Shown: in pieces, positions 23,241-34,205 of the stretch | How the letters are laid out: every line of letters starts with the position of its first letter | Position numbering within the stretch: the stretch's first letter is position 1 | Source of the DNA: Latrodectus hesperus | Lineage: Eukaryota > Arthropoda > Arachnida > Araneae > Theridiidae | Direction: 5' to 3' | DNA length: 64,000 bases | NCBI GenBank assembly: GCA_037975125.1 | Contig: JAJQOW010000020.1 | Span: 1,531,911 to 1,595,910 of the forward strand | The notes under the pieces: generated by a model | The model's input: only the letters and a program-made list of their open reading frames with translations | Databases searched by the model: none | What the model was told of the DNA's origin: nothing | Translations under genes and position numbers: made by a program

Positions 23241-23314
23241 AGTTCTTTTCACTAAACTTCAGTTTCGCAGAAAAAACTGTTTTACAGGATTATTCCTTAC
23301 TATAGATCCTGAAA

Positions 23315-23329
23315 ATGTTTTTATTTCAT
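23315..23329 (+). CDS. Cuticle protein, coding part of exon 1 (start codon)
   Basis: ATG at 23315 opens five codons (M-F-L-F-H), followed at once by the donor GTAAGT at 23330. This short exon supplies the first quarter of the signal peptide, which exon 2 completes. Splitting the signal peptide by a phase-0 intron after a few codons is the usual architecture of arthropod cuticle protein genes. The 5' UTR would be about 75 bases. The start was chosen because it is the first ATG after the TATA box and because joining to exon 2 gives a textbook hydrophobic signal sequence. The exon is too short to be found as an open frame by itself. Confidence 0.72.
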
Positions 23330-24369
23330 GTAAGTAGTTTGAAATTGTTTTAAAAATCTATTTCCTGTGAAATTTTATTTAGCGAGAAATTGTCATAACT
23401 TTTTTAATTTATACTAAATATTAAATCCAGAATACTTTTCAGAATTATTTGTAAAATATTAATAAAAAAATAGGGGTAGAAAACGAATGGTTCAAAATGC
23501 TGTTTAAAAATTTATCAGTAAATTATCAATAACAAGAAAATATTGTTCTGTGATGATAAAAGGAAATTAAAAGGATATTAAATTATCTCTTAAAAATGCT
23601 AGTCTTTAAAAACTATTAAAAAATCTTTTTAATAGTAAGAGTGAAATCTTTTTGTCAATTTTATATACTTTTAATTTTAAGAAGTTGTCTAAATAATTAT
23701 TTTTAAAAAATAAAAATATGTTTCACCATGTTGTACGTTTGATTACATTGCACTCCTATGTTTCTTAACTAAAATACAACAGCTATTCTTTTGTTATTCA
23801 TATTAAGTAATTAAAGAGTTAAATGACATTTTAATATGAAAAGGTACTAACTCAAAAGTATTTCCTACAATAGAAAAAAATGAACCTTTTAAAGGGGTTA
23901 GCATTTAATATAATTAAGAAAAGCTTTTAATATACGAACAAAAAGTGCTAGAAGTGTAGTAGCTTAAAATATAAATTTCACATCTTTAAACTGATTTTAA
24001 GTTACTTCGCACCGTAATTTCGTCAATTTCACGCATGTTTCTACCCATTAAATTATGGAATTTAATGCAAAATGTTTTTGTAATGTAACTTAAAAGTTTT
24101 TTAAGTTCTTTAATTTAAAATAGTTGAAATTAGAATTATAAAACAATTATTATTATTCTTTAAATATTTAATGCGAAGCAATAGCTCCACTCAGCTATAT
24201 GTTAAGCACGTGATAATAAATATTTCAGAATAAGGCGTATGTAAACTCTTCGGGAAAACACAACTGAAGGTTAAAAAACATTACAATAGTCATTTTTTTT
24301 ATAAAATTCCAAACATTTCTTCACTAATATAGAAGAATAAAAGAATAGTTACAAATTAAAAATGCATAA

Positions 24370-24476
24370 TATACATATGAAACTTAATAAAAACTGAAAT
24401 ATATGTTTAATAAGTTTAATAAAAACTAAAATAAAACTGAAATATATATTTAATAAAAACTGAAATATGCATTTTT
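24370..24476. repeat. Short tandem repeat in intron 1
   Basis: Three to four imperfect copies of a phrase like TTAATAAAAACTGAAATATA. Confidence 0.7.
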
Positions 24477-24550
24477 AGTTGGAATTACGAAAATGCTTGT
24501 TTTGTGATTTTAATTACTTTTCTATGTCCAATAATGATTAAACATCTGTA

Positions 24551-24552
24551 TG

Positions 24553-24589
<37 letters not shown>
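24551..24589. repeat. (TA)n microsatellite in intron 1
   Basis: TGTATATG lead-in followed by about 15 perfect TA units. Confidence 0.95.
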
Positions 24590-24593
<4 letters not shown>

Positions 24594-25630
24594 GTCCTCT
24601 TTCGGAATAATTCTACTGAAAAAAAAAAGTTGAAAAAGAAATATTTTTCACATTCAGTTTCCCAAGTTATTAGCTTTGTAAAAAAAGTAAGGAAATAGAA
24701 TGTATATATTATATTTTCTCTTTTCTTTAATCTTTCTCCAGATAAAGGATTTATTCTGATAAAATTTTAATATAAATATGACGAATGTTTTGGTAAGATG
24801 CTATATTTTTTAATATTTTATTTTTAATTTTAATTATTTTTTAATATTTAATTATAACAATTATTATTATTTCACTCATTATTAAGTGATATCTGACTTT
24901 TTTTATTTAACAAAAAAAGTTTTTCACTTTTTGTGAATCAGTTATTCAAAATTTTAAAAGAATACACAACGGAAATTTTAAACAAAGACTTAGCAATTTA
25001 TTTCGACTGCCTCTCGTATTGTTCCGCTAGCGATGAAACTTCTCATTACGTGCATTGTGCAGAAACCAAATAAATTAAAGTAAACCTCGTGAACAGAGAA
25101 AAAAAAATGCACACATATGAGTAGAGACTTGACTTAATATTCGATTGTGTACACATAATGATCTTCAAGTAAAAATATTTTTGATCATCTATATGTGTAT
25201 TTCTGCCTTTTCTTTCGCATTACACAAATCTCAGAAAACATTTTCTTTATGAATTTCAATATGAAGAAGATGTTCATTGTATGTTTAATAAAATGTCTAC
25301 ATGTATATTCAAATTAAAAAAAGAATAGTTTATAAAAAGAAATGTAAATGTATTCTCAATTACTTACAAATGCTTAAGAAGAATGAATTACTTAAATTTA
25401 AAAAAAATTATTGAATTTTTTCCAATTTTCTTGTGATTATTAAATTTTATATTAAATTATGATCTTATGCAATTTAAATGATTATAAGTATTCAATATTT
25501 AATTTTATTTTATTTCTTTTGATTTTTAAATAAATTATGTTTAAATTTAAAATTGTTTTTAGCAAGCTATTAATTATTAATTACAACAGTGAAAAATTTA
25601 ATAAGCTATGTATTTATTTATATATTCCAG

Positions 25631-25723
25631 GTATTTTCAGTTCTTTTCACTATATTTGTTGGCAGCGTCCTGGCAGATTATCCAGCCATAGGTGATATTA
25701 ACAGTTATGGTTATGAGCCAAAA
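25631..25723 (+). CDS. Cuticle protein, exon 2 (rest of signal peptide and mature N-terminus)
   Basis: Thirty-one codons between a TTCCAG acceptor and a GTAAGT donor, phase 0 at both ends. Residues 6-20 are hydrophobic and end VGSVLA, a good signal-peptidase site; the mature protein would begin D-Y-P. Residues 21-36 are a short linker rich in Tyr, Gly and Pro ending YGYEPK, typical of the N-terminal arm of spider cuticle proteins. Together with exon 1 this gives a 20-residue signal peptide. The flanking introns are 2.3 kb and 5.3 kb. The frame stays open for a few codons on either side, but the splice sites and protein content favour these borders. Confidence 0.82.
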
Positions 25724-27347
25724 GTAAGTATCTATGGTAATAAATCTCATGGAAAGAGGTGCAATTTTAAGCCAGTATCTACTTCGAAATAATATATACT
25801 TAAGCCAGATTCCATTTTAATATCTTTTATGATTTTTCCATCTGGTTATTATTAGCTTTCAACTTTAACAGTTTCATATCAATTTCTAAACTATGTATCT
25901 CTAAATTTATAAATTAATAATTACTTAATAAATGGTAATATTATAAAATATATTATAAATAACTATATATTTAATATATATATATCTTAAATTAATTAAA
26001 ATAATGTAATAATTGCATTCAATTAATTACTAAATTATAAAAATTTGTTTTCATAATACATACTTCCATTAAATTTTATTCATTTTATATTTCTTTAAGC
26101 AATGCAGTTGTTTAACTTTATGTCCTTTAGATAAAGTTTTTGATTTAAACAAAAATTTTACATTTATATTATTTTTATTATATTTTAAAGAGTATTTTAA
26201 TATAATAAATAAAATATTTAATGAAGAATTGAATTTTCAAATAATAGTTTATTAGTTTTTGAAATAATATCTATTCCTTAAAATTATAATTTAATATAAA
26301 AAATTTTGAAGGTGAATTAAACGTGTTTAAAAAATTTTACGAGCCATAAATAAAATTTCTGTTATTTGTTTAAGGAAGAATTATTTATTTATCACGCTTT
26401 CTTTAGTTAAAAAAGGTGTAAATTTATATCGGTTCATGTAATAAAAAGATAGGTTTTCCAAGTTTTATTCTTGAAACTCTAAAGGAATTTAACATAGTTA
26501 AATTCTGGTTTCCTGTTAATTAATTGATTTATTTTCTAATTGTTCTTTAGTTGTGATGTACTAATTCTAAATTAATTTTATTGTACATAAATTAACGTAT
26601 TTTGTACACAATATATTATTTAAAAGTACAATAGTTTTATAAGCATTTGCGAAATGGGAGAAATTCAAAAAAGTACATTTATTGCAATTTAGCTTAGACT
26701 TTTTCTATGAATATGTATATCAAAGCAAAGTAAATTCTGTGTACATTAAATAATTTAATGAATGTATTTTTCATCTCGATTTGTGTGCGTATATGCAACC
26801 AGAAAAAAGTAACCATCTATAAATAAGTTTCCTCGTAAGAAAACGTCTCTTAACGACAATTTTCTTTTCAAAACTTATATTTAATTTTAAGAAATTTAAA
26901 TTTGTCTATAAGGATTATATTTTTGTAAAAACAAGCACTATTGTTGCTTTTTTAAATTATTTATTTAAAATTAATGTCTTTTTATATTCACAAATTCTGA
27001 AAATCTTGATATATAACTCAAAATAGAAATAAATAATGCGGATTATTGTAAATTCTTTATGAAACATGTAAACTTTTACTTCAAAACATTCTTTTCCATG
27101 CATACTTTAAAACATTTCTCAGTAAATTCAATTTTGGAAACTATTTTTAATTATGAATTTCACTTGTTAATGATATGAACCGAGCACATTCTTCAAAGTG
27201 AAAGATTACACCTTTCTAAGAATTTTGCATAATTATAAACATATAATTTTTTTGTTGTTTATTAACTATCATACACTTAATTTTTCTGTAAATTCAATGT
27301 GCAGTAAATTCTTTTTGTTTAGTAAAGAAATTAGAACAATAAACGCG

Positions 27348-27526
27348 TAATTCTAAAATTTAACATAGTCTGTAATATACTACCGTAATATAACTTTACA
27401 ACTTTCTTAAAACAATTTGTATTTTGAGGGTATCTAATTCTAAAATTTAACATAGTTTGTACATATTCCTGTAAATATAGTTTCACACCTTTATAAAAAC
27501 AAACAAATTTTATATTTTGAGGATAT
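27348..27526. repeat. Diverged tandem duplication in intron 2
   Basis: Two adjacent units (27348-27434 and 27435-27526) both begin TAATTCTAAAATTTAACATA and end near ATTTTGAGG.TAT. Confidence 0.6.
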
Positions 27527-27768
27527 ATTGAATTTTAAATTTGTCATCATGATTATTTCACAAATTCACGGAATAAAATAATGATGAGTATATTAATAGA
27601 AAATATGTTTAGCAAATATTTTTTCAATAAAGCTTAATATTCATAAAAAATTAAGTTACAATTTAAATGATTATATAACTTACATAAGTATGATTATAAC
27701 GTATTTAATCTCTAATATTGATGTTCCCTTTCAAACTGAAATTTTCTATTATATTCATTAAAATTCTT

Positions 27769-27886
27769 ATTATATCTCTATAGTACAATTGTCTGAAACA
27801 GTTACTTTGAATATTAGAGATATTACATATTTTTAATATTCAAAATAACTGTTTCAAACAATCAGCAACACATTTATAGATATAAT
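27769..27886. repeat. Long hairpin in intron 2 (pre-miRNA-like)
   Basis: 27788-27816 and 27834-27862 are inverted copies with 27 of 29 positions matching around a 17-base loop. The stem core contains TGAAACAGTTA. Outer arms (ATTATATCT.. at 27769 and TATAGATATAAT at 27875) pair again after an internal bulge. Total about 118 bases. It could be an intronic miRNA precursor or a foldback element. Confidence 0.55.
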
Positions 27887-28599
27887 TTAAATTATCGTGG
27901 TTCCAAGCATATCATATTACATCCTCCAATTCGTTCAAAAATGAAGGAAAAGGAAATTATGAGTCATTTTAATTTAAAATGCTCATGATTATGGAAAATA
28001 AAATGCATGATTTCCTACATTTCATTACTTCCTCAATTATTCCCGTTGTAAAAAAGTAGAATAATTTCTTTGCTTATTCTATTTTTAATTTTTTACTGTT
28101 TTTATTTGAGTAATATTTTCAATATTTTCTCAAAAACAATCCAAAAAAATTATCGTAAATAGCAAAATTTTTATTAATAATGAAGTGAAAAACTCAGTAT
28201 CTCGAATTGAAGCAAACATTATAGTAATGTATATTGTATGCAACTTTCGCATACATTATATGCTAATATAAATGATACTTGTTCATTTTCGCTGCTTCTG
28301 CAGAAAGTATATCCTCAAAAAATTGAGAATTTCAGACTTCCTTTTTAACCCATTTTAGGTTATGCTTAGAAGTTTTATAAAATGTGATATCATTTGCCTT
28401 GAAATATGCTTACAATAAATTCATTGAGAAACAAAAACGTTTCATGCATGAATAGTAATATTTTATTTAAGAAACAAAATGGTGCTTATGAACACTACCC
28501 ATTGGTTAAATCAATGAACAAATCATTTAGTTGAACAATTGTTTTATAATTAAAATTTTGGCTTAATCCTAGTGGGCTTAACACTGTGAATTTGGCGAT

Positions 28600-30380
28600 A
28601 TTAGCCGCGTTTAGTGATATTTAGATGGGCAATAAAGTTTGGAATCTGTAATAGTTGATTTGGCAAGATTTGGTGAATTATTGCTTTCTGGCATTTTGTA
28701 TTTATGATTTATATGGTTTTCTTCATGATAAGGACATGCATTTACCACTTTGAAATTAACATTTTTTGTGTGCTTTTGCTTATCGTTAAAAACATCTTTT
28801 CGTTGATGGCAACAATTTGGGAACATTTTTGAAAATTGAACCGAAAACGTCACGTATTTTGAGAATTTGAAATCATTTTCAGAAGTTTTTGGAGATATTT
28901 TCAATAAAAATGGTCTTCTTATTTGAAATAATTTTTATACACTTTACACTATTTACGGACACTCTTTTTTATAATCATTTAATGTATGTCCAATTAGTCC
29001 AGTCCGTATTTCTTGCATTGGAAGTGGGAATGAAGACCTTTGTTAAGCGTGTGTCACTTCAATTATATTTTGGCCAGAGAAATTATTCTTCCGTCCCTAT
29101 TTTAATAGGGCAAACGGTATTTAAAATTTAGTGTTCATAAATATTATTTTTGTGTTAGTAAAAATGTGGCGCAGTTTCCTTGAATTTCCTACAACACCAT
29201 CGAATGCATTTGTAAATAATATGTAAATTTTAAAAACAATCGCAATTTCAAATAAAACTCTGAAGCCTTGTATAAAAAGTGGTTCTTCAGTTTTTGCTTA
29301 CTTTTCATGCCTTTAGCCAATGATGCGCACCATTAAAATGAAATTAAAAAAAATTCTAAGTTTTTTAAAGCATTTTCCTTTATTTTTATTTTATTTCCAT
29401 AACTTAAAAATTTAATCCATTTTAAAACGATTTGATTAATCTCAAATGGAATTATTGTACATCTTCTAATGTTGAATGAGTCCATAACTATTTCATGTTA
29501 AAAAAAACTAACATATTTTCAAAATATCATGACAGAAAGTGTTTAGTCCAATTGAATAAATAATAGTTGATTGATGTTGTCACACCAGCGTACTTGCTTG
29601 TACTTAAGTTAGAGTTGGGCTCTAATAATTAGTAGAAGAATCTAGGCTTGATAAGTATACTATAGCACACTAACGAAGAAAATCATAGAATAAAAATGAC
29701 GATTCATTTAAATTGCAACAATTCTTATAAAATTAACGAAACATGACAAAAAAGCTCAATTCAATTCTCAGTAAAACTTAAATTTAATTTTGTTGATCCG
29801 GCAACTGTTTCCATTTTTTTGTGATTCTCGAATTTGCGAAACAAGAAACTTGAACCTTAGCTCGACAGTTCACGTGTCGGAAACGACTTCAAGGTTCCCA
29901 AAAAAAGGCAATCACATCATTATGGCAACCGTATGCGAATAAACATCTTCTATAAATTGGTTTATCTTATTTCCGCGTTTCAACTTTGGGAGCCTTAAAA
30001 ATAAACAATTACTAAACCAATTATCTTCAAATAAGTTATTTTAAAAAAGCAAAGCTCTTGCCTGGAAAATTAAGACAAATCTCATTTTGTGTTTCTGATA
30101 ATGAGATAAATTCTCAGTCTTTATCAGGCGGATTCGAAATATAAAATCATCCCAAAAATATATGAATGATTTTCACACCCATAAAAACATTCTAGAGAAA
30201 TTTATGTTTCAAAATTTTGATTGAATAAAGGAAAACAGAGACTTCAAAAGAACCTCTTGACGACTTTTTTTAAACATTTGGCGATGAATTTGTTCACGAT
30301 AACAGAAAAGAACCAAAAATTTCTGCATCATAAAATTATAGAAAATAAACTAAGAATTATCTCATTTTCGATATCATCAT
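28600..30380. other. Intron 2 sequence without recognised content
   Basis: Short open frames at 28611-28904 and 28889-29131 have no recognisable domain and lie in AT-rich sequence; I do not consider them genes. Confidence 0.5.
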
Positions 30381-30547
30381 GATTTTTGGATTCCTGCGTC
30401 CGAGTGATAGGACAGGGGTCTTCGGAGAATAATGCCCCGAGCTCTATTCCAGATACTATTAAACAACTGGACACGAATGTTGAGCTTCTGCTGGTGTGTG
30501 TCAGTTTTTCGGATTTCCTCGCTTGCAAAACGTGTTCAGCCGCTACC

Positions 30548-30835
30548 TGTGCAGCTGTTGTTGCTGCAGCAGCCCTCCCTGTTACTAGCCAGAGTGGGGC
30601 TCCACCAGTTCGGTGGAAACAGCCGGTAGAGATTCTTCGTCATTAAGAAGCAGAAGACCAATACTTGACATGCCATCCCCAGGGTATCATTTATGTTGGA
30701 GAATAGTGCAAACACGACCTATTAAACTTGGACCCGTCACCATTAGGTAATACGATGGATCTTCGGTTAAGCCGGAACTCGAACTCACTACCTTTCGATC
30801 ATCAGAACGACGCCCCAAACAACTAAGTTACCGCT
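30548..30835 (-). repeat. SINE-like family B copy in intron 2
   Basis: In minus orientation: a tRNA-like head (CGTTCTGATGATCGAAAGG, then GAGTTCGAGTTCCGGCTTAA), a body with GATACC, GGTCTTCTGCTTCTTAATG and CCACCGAACTGGTGGAGCCC, and a 3' end with GCTGCTGCAGCAACAAC. The last phrase is nearly identical to the copy at 16310. Confidence 0.7.
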
Positions 30836-31025
30836 AAGTTGTACACTTTGTGGTGTCAAAATATCATCTTGCCTTGTAGCCAATAAAAAATAGAATCGTG
30901 AATTAAATCACTCTGGCCCAAGGAATCCGCTTTTAAATGCTTATAACAACAGCAATTTTACTTCGATTCATGAGTCTTTGTGTATCTCATTACCTTTGAG
31001 TATTCAAGTGTTTCCATTTTTGCAG

Positions 31026-31298
31026 TACCCCCCTCAGCCCTACGGTTTCGGTTACGAGATCAAGGACCATCACGGCAACCAGCAGTACCGCAAGGAGCAC
31101 AGCGACGGCAAGAAGGTTATCGGCAGCTATGGGTTCACGGATGCACACGGGATCCACCGACTGGTCGACTACGTGGCGGATGAGCACGGATTCCGCGCTA
31201 AAGTCAGAACCAATGAGCCTGGGACGGCCAACCAAGACCCTGCCAGTGTCCACATGCAGTCCTCGGCCTACCACGGACCCATTGGTGTTTACCACTGA
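31026..31298 (+). CDS. Cuticle protein, exon 3 (Rebers-Riddiford chitin-binding domain)
   Basis: Ninety codons plus TGA (31296-31298), entered at a TTTTTGCAG acceptor in phase 0; residues 37-126 of the precursor. Residues about 42-98 form a Rebers-Riddiford (chitin_bind_4) domain: aromatic start YGFGYEIKD, then HGN..YRKE, a DG.K..GSYGFTDAHG core, then R.VDYVADEHGFRAKV and the chelicerate-type ending TNEPGT. Aromatic residues spaced along the beta strands are the known chitin contacts. The C-terminus is a short His/Tyr/Gly tail. The protein is expected to be secreted by epidermis and to bind chitin fibres in cuticle, closest to the spider cuticle protein 10.9/14 group. The exon is far richer in G+C than its introns, with C/G-ending codons. 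No frameshift or missing key residue is seen. Exact subclass (RR-1 or RR-2) cannot be fixed by eye. Confidence 0.93.
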   Translation, partial: YPPQPYGFGYEIKDHHGNQQYRKEHSDGKKVIGSYGFTDAHGIHRLVDYVADEHGFRAKVRTNEPGTANQDPASVHMQSSAYHGPIGVYH

Positions 31299-31313
31299 GC
31301 ATTCCACGAAGGA
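31299..31313 (+). other. 3' UTR start of the cuticle gene, before a UTR intron
   Basis: Fifteen bases separate the stop codon from a strong GTAAGT donor at 31314. The following intron would lie wholly in the 3' UTR. An exon junction this close to the stop is within the roughly 50-base limit below which nonsense-mediated decay is normally not triggered, so the arrangement is compatible with a stable mRNA. If the donor were unused, the transcript would read into the family C SINE that follows. Confidence 0.6.
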
Positions 31314-31335
31314 GTAAGTATTATCGAGATTATTC

Positions 31336-31592
31336 TGGCAATTTCGGTGGTGCAGCGGTGGTTCTCCACAACCACAGGGCAACGATTGCCTCTTCAAGGT
31401 TAACTCAGCCTTACATCTCTCTTGTGGATCGATAAAACTGAGCACCAAGCATGCTCGGTAATTAGACAGTGGAGGTTTCGCGTCAGGCTGACCTCCTAAT
31501 CAGGACATATGCGGGGCAACCCTGGGCCCGCGATCAAGAAAACACATGTGGATACAGTAGGTCTAAGCACCACGGACCTGTTGTGCTAGTTT
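31336..31592 (+). repeat. SINE-like family C, longer copy, just inside intron 3
   Basis: Begins GGTGGTGCAGCGGTGGTTCT, a tRNA-like start, and continues with GTGGATCGATAAAACTGAGC, ACCAAGCATGCTCGG, GAGGTTTCGCGTCAGGCTGA and TAATCAGGACATATGCGGGG. Shares the second half with 170-372. It starts only about 22 bases after the cuticle exon 3 donor. Confidence 0.65.
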
Positions 31593-31880
31593 TTAAAATC
31601 GATTCTAAAACTGTCGATTGAGTTTAACGTATCTTCTGGAACTATTTATTAACATTAAGAGTTCTTCTAAAATCGATCATCACTGTAAAATAGATTTCTT
31701 TAAGTTTTTCCAAAACTGACGAAAATAAATCTTATCATATAGAATCTAAAAATAAGAGCGTCAATCATTTTCGCCAAAAAAATTATGTCACCAAGTGCTT
31801 TACATCGCAAACTATTTTATGTAACTCCAATTATTACTTCTGAGGAAGGAATCCTAAGTGGCGCAACAGCACTGACTAGA
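31593..31880. other. Intron 3 filler
   Basis: AT-rich; nothing recognised. Confidence 0.45.
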
Positions 31881-32250
31881 TCTTGGCTTTCTCAAAAAGA
31901 TTTTCCAAGCCTATCAATTTTCGGCCATGGTTTTCCATAGGATCTCTGTTAAAATGGTGACATCTTTTTCTAGGCAACCATCCCGTCGAAGATTGGGTCG
32001 GTTTGTATAGCTCTTGTTCCAAAGGGCCCTGCCGAGAATTTTTTTGTGTTTGACGCGTTCTATGTTCATTTTAATGACACAGAGAGCCCATTTAATTCTT
32101 AAGATTCTTGTGTATTTGTTGATATCCTGTTCTCTGAAGGCATGATAGAGTTCTGAATTAGTCTGTGCAGCAACTTGTATCCATCTCCAATTAGTACCAG
32201 CTCAGCACTTTTTGAGATTGCAAAGCAAGGCCTCCTATTTAATGCCATGC
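31880..32250 (-). pseudogene. RTE-like retrotransposon fragment (reverse transcriptase C-terminal tail)
   Basis: On the minus strand, SELYHAFREQDINKYTRILR is followed by a region ending KHKKILGRALW..RRDGCLEKDV, which follows the pattern of the reverse-transcriptase tail (RL.W.GHV.RM..R..KK.L) of RTE/craft-type LINEs. Short, degenerate and 5'-truncated. It lies in intron 3 of the cuticle gene. Confidence 0.55.
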
Positions 32251-32704
32251 GCGCACACTATATGTGTGTGTGTGCATATAAAGCATAATTATATAGAACT
32301 ATCATAAATATAAATTAAAAAAAAGGAATAAATGCTAAAATTATACTCCTAGCTATACACTCAGCACCATAACAGTTTAAATAGAATAACAAAAATATAA
32401 TTGATCGTAATTTTTATATAAAGTTTTTCAAATGCAAAATGAAGAATAATAAAGGGAAAATACGAAATATAGTAAGCAGTGGTTACTTAATAGTTAGCTT
32501 ATACTCATTAAAAAATTAATGAGAATTTGACCTTCAATTTGTATTCCAATTTTTATACTTGCATGTAAATGGAAGACGTAATCATATATTTAATATTTGC
32601 AGCCGCTAAAAATATAAAACATGAGCTTCAGGCGAATTAATTGAGGCAAACGCAAAATGCTCTCAAATGTATTAATTGGTTTGCTTACATGAACTGTGTA
32701 GCAG

Positions 32705-33930
32705 TCTCATACGAAATATGTCCACCTCTAGCTTGAATGAGATCCTGTACACGGTTTGAAAAGGTTTCCACTAAACTGAAACATAATTTTTCATCACGTC
32801 ATCACGAAACCAAACTTTTATAATATTCTTAATTTTTTTCTTTTTACTTACACGTTTCTTTAAAAAGTTCCCCAAATTTTCAATAGCTTTACCAGACCGA
32901 TCCAAAATTCTTAATTTTTGTTCTTGAAAAATTTATTTGCTAGCTCAGAAGTGTGGCAAACCCCCAGCAAATGTTTACATCTGAGCCACAATTTTTCTTA
33001 CTATTATAGTCATGTATTTTGCAGAGTTCACGATCCCTTCAGCTAAGTACTGAATTGCCTGGTCTTTCAGAAGTAAAATAAATTCAATACATGTGTTTCG
33101 GAGGTGCAGCGCCCTGGTAGTATAGTAGTTGGGGCATCCACCTTCCCTCCGGAAGTGCTGGGTTCGATTCCCAATGCCGCCAAAAACCCACCGAGTACAT
33201 GCGATATACATGCTCGTTACATCTGTGGAATCGAAAGTCCTTTGGTTGGTCGTTGAGCAGTTACCATAGGTGCAATAGTCTGGAGAAAATTTCCTCCCTC
33301 TCCAGATCAAAGTCAAAATTAAGGAAGTGGATCCTCAGGTGGTGCCACCTGTCGGAGGAATCTCAGGGCAAAGACTTTCACCTTTTTTGGTGCTTTGGTT
33401 AAGCGAAAGACGCACTCTTCTGCTTTAATTTCGCATAGACATCGGAAGCTTGACTTTCTAAGAATCATAAGTAACAACAACGGAGGGTGTTTAACTGCTT
33501 GATGTTGTTCCCTGAAGGGTTCTTCATCACTTCGCTTCAGAAATGTTGGTTTAATCGCTTACAATAAAAAATTAGCTTCCTCTCAGAGCACAACCTTCTT
33601 TCAGTCTTGTGCAGTACAGAATTGATATTTCCTGATCCAACCCAACTGTCTTCTCTTCATTGCAGATGTTAAGAATTATTTCTTTTCTTGCAAATCTCCC
33701 AGATTCAATAAGGCTTCGTCAAACTGCCGATAAATCCACTTTTACACCATTAGCTAATGATTCTTTCTGTACTAGTTTTTCGAGCGTGCATTTCCCTATT
33801 TCGTACGAGAAATTTGTCTGTTGGAGGTGTGGTCTTGCGTTTGCATCCACATTTAGTCTTTCGTTTCAGAGACACCGACCCAAAACTCTTTTGTTGATTA
33901 CTAATCCTAGAAACGCTGGATTTTCCATCT
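32705..33930 (-). pseudogene. Tc1-like transposase relic in intron 3, split by a SINE
   Basis: Minus-strand blocks in Tc1 order. About 33925-33482: a DNA-binding region with KTKCGCKRKTTPPTDKFLVR and NREMH..KTS, then MKRRQLGWIRKYQFCTAQD and KRSDEEPFREQHQAVKHPP. After a family A SINE (33109-33482), about 33090-32710: EGIVNSAKYM, then the region of AIENLGNFLKKRVSKKKKI and WFRDDVMKNY at the C-terminus. Stops and frameshifts are frequent. Terminal repeats not found. Much older-looking than the element at 19727. Confidence 0.7.
33109..33482 (+). repeat. SINE family A, full-length copy inside the Tc1 relic
   Basis: Best head of the family: GCGCCCTGGTAGTATAGTAG with A-box-like order, then GCTGGGTTCGATTCCC (B-box/T-arm). 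The body has CATGCTCGTTACATCTGTGG, TTGAGCAGTTACCATAGGTG, TCTGGAGAAAATTTCC and GGTGCCACCTGTCGG. The shared tail is AAGACTTTCACC..TTGGTGC, TTTAATTTCGCATAG and AAGTAACAACAAC. About 370 bp. Confidence 0.82.
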
Positions 33931-34140
33931 CCAACTGCTGTTGTTGCGCCAGCTGGCTTCCCTGTCCCGATCTATAATTTGAGCTCTACCAGATAGATAG
34001 ATGCAGTCGGCTGACACTCTGCGTGATTTTGAAGCATGAACCAAGCAGAAGACTATCAATACTGGACCTGACACCCCCCGATGTATCACTTCACTTGGAA
34101 GACATTGCGACTATGATCCGTTTTGACGTGCCCCAGCTGT
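33930..34140 (-). repeat. SINE-like family B, 5'-truncated copy
   Basis: Minus orientation shows CGGGGGGTGTCAGGTCC, GTCTTCTGCTTGGTTCATGC, TCTGGTAGAGCTC and a terminal CAACAACAGCAGTTG. It has no tRNA-like head. Family B in the body only. An A-rich simple stretch follows to about 34205. Confidence 0.6.
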
Positions 34141-34205
34141 AATAAAATAACTACAAAAAAAATTTCAAAAAAAACTCAAAAAAAATAAATAACTACAAAA
34201 AAACA

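Larger units (their letters stand above)
23330..25630 (+). other. Intron 1 of the cuticle gene
   Basis: 2.3 kb of very AT-rich sequence between GTAAGT and TTCCAG. It holds an A-rich short tandem repeat near 24370-24476 and a (TA)n run near 24551-24589. No transposon coding remnant is seen. Large first introns of arthropod cuticle genes can carry enhancers, but nothing here stands out. Confidence 0.65.
25724..31025 (+). other. Intron 2 of the cuticle gene
   Basis: 5.3 kb, AT-rich, between GTAAGT and TTTTTGCAG. It contains a diverged tandem duplication (27348-27526), a long hairpin (27769-27886) and a minus-strand family B SINE (30548-30835). Between these I see no coding signal or known repeat. 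Confidence 0.65.

Noticed and set aside
30328..30646. Overlapping frames of 66, 86 and 65 codons near 30.4 kb
   Set aside because: Half lies in the family B SINE and the rest shows no known motif; I could not support an exon.
30990..31448. 152-codon minus-strand open frame
   Set aside because: Antisense shadow of the GC-rich cuticle exon 3 extended into the neighbouring SINE; no protein-like motif of its own.
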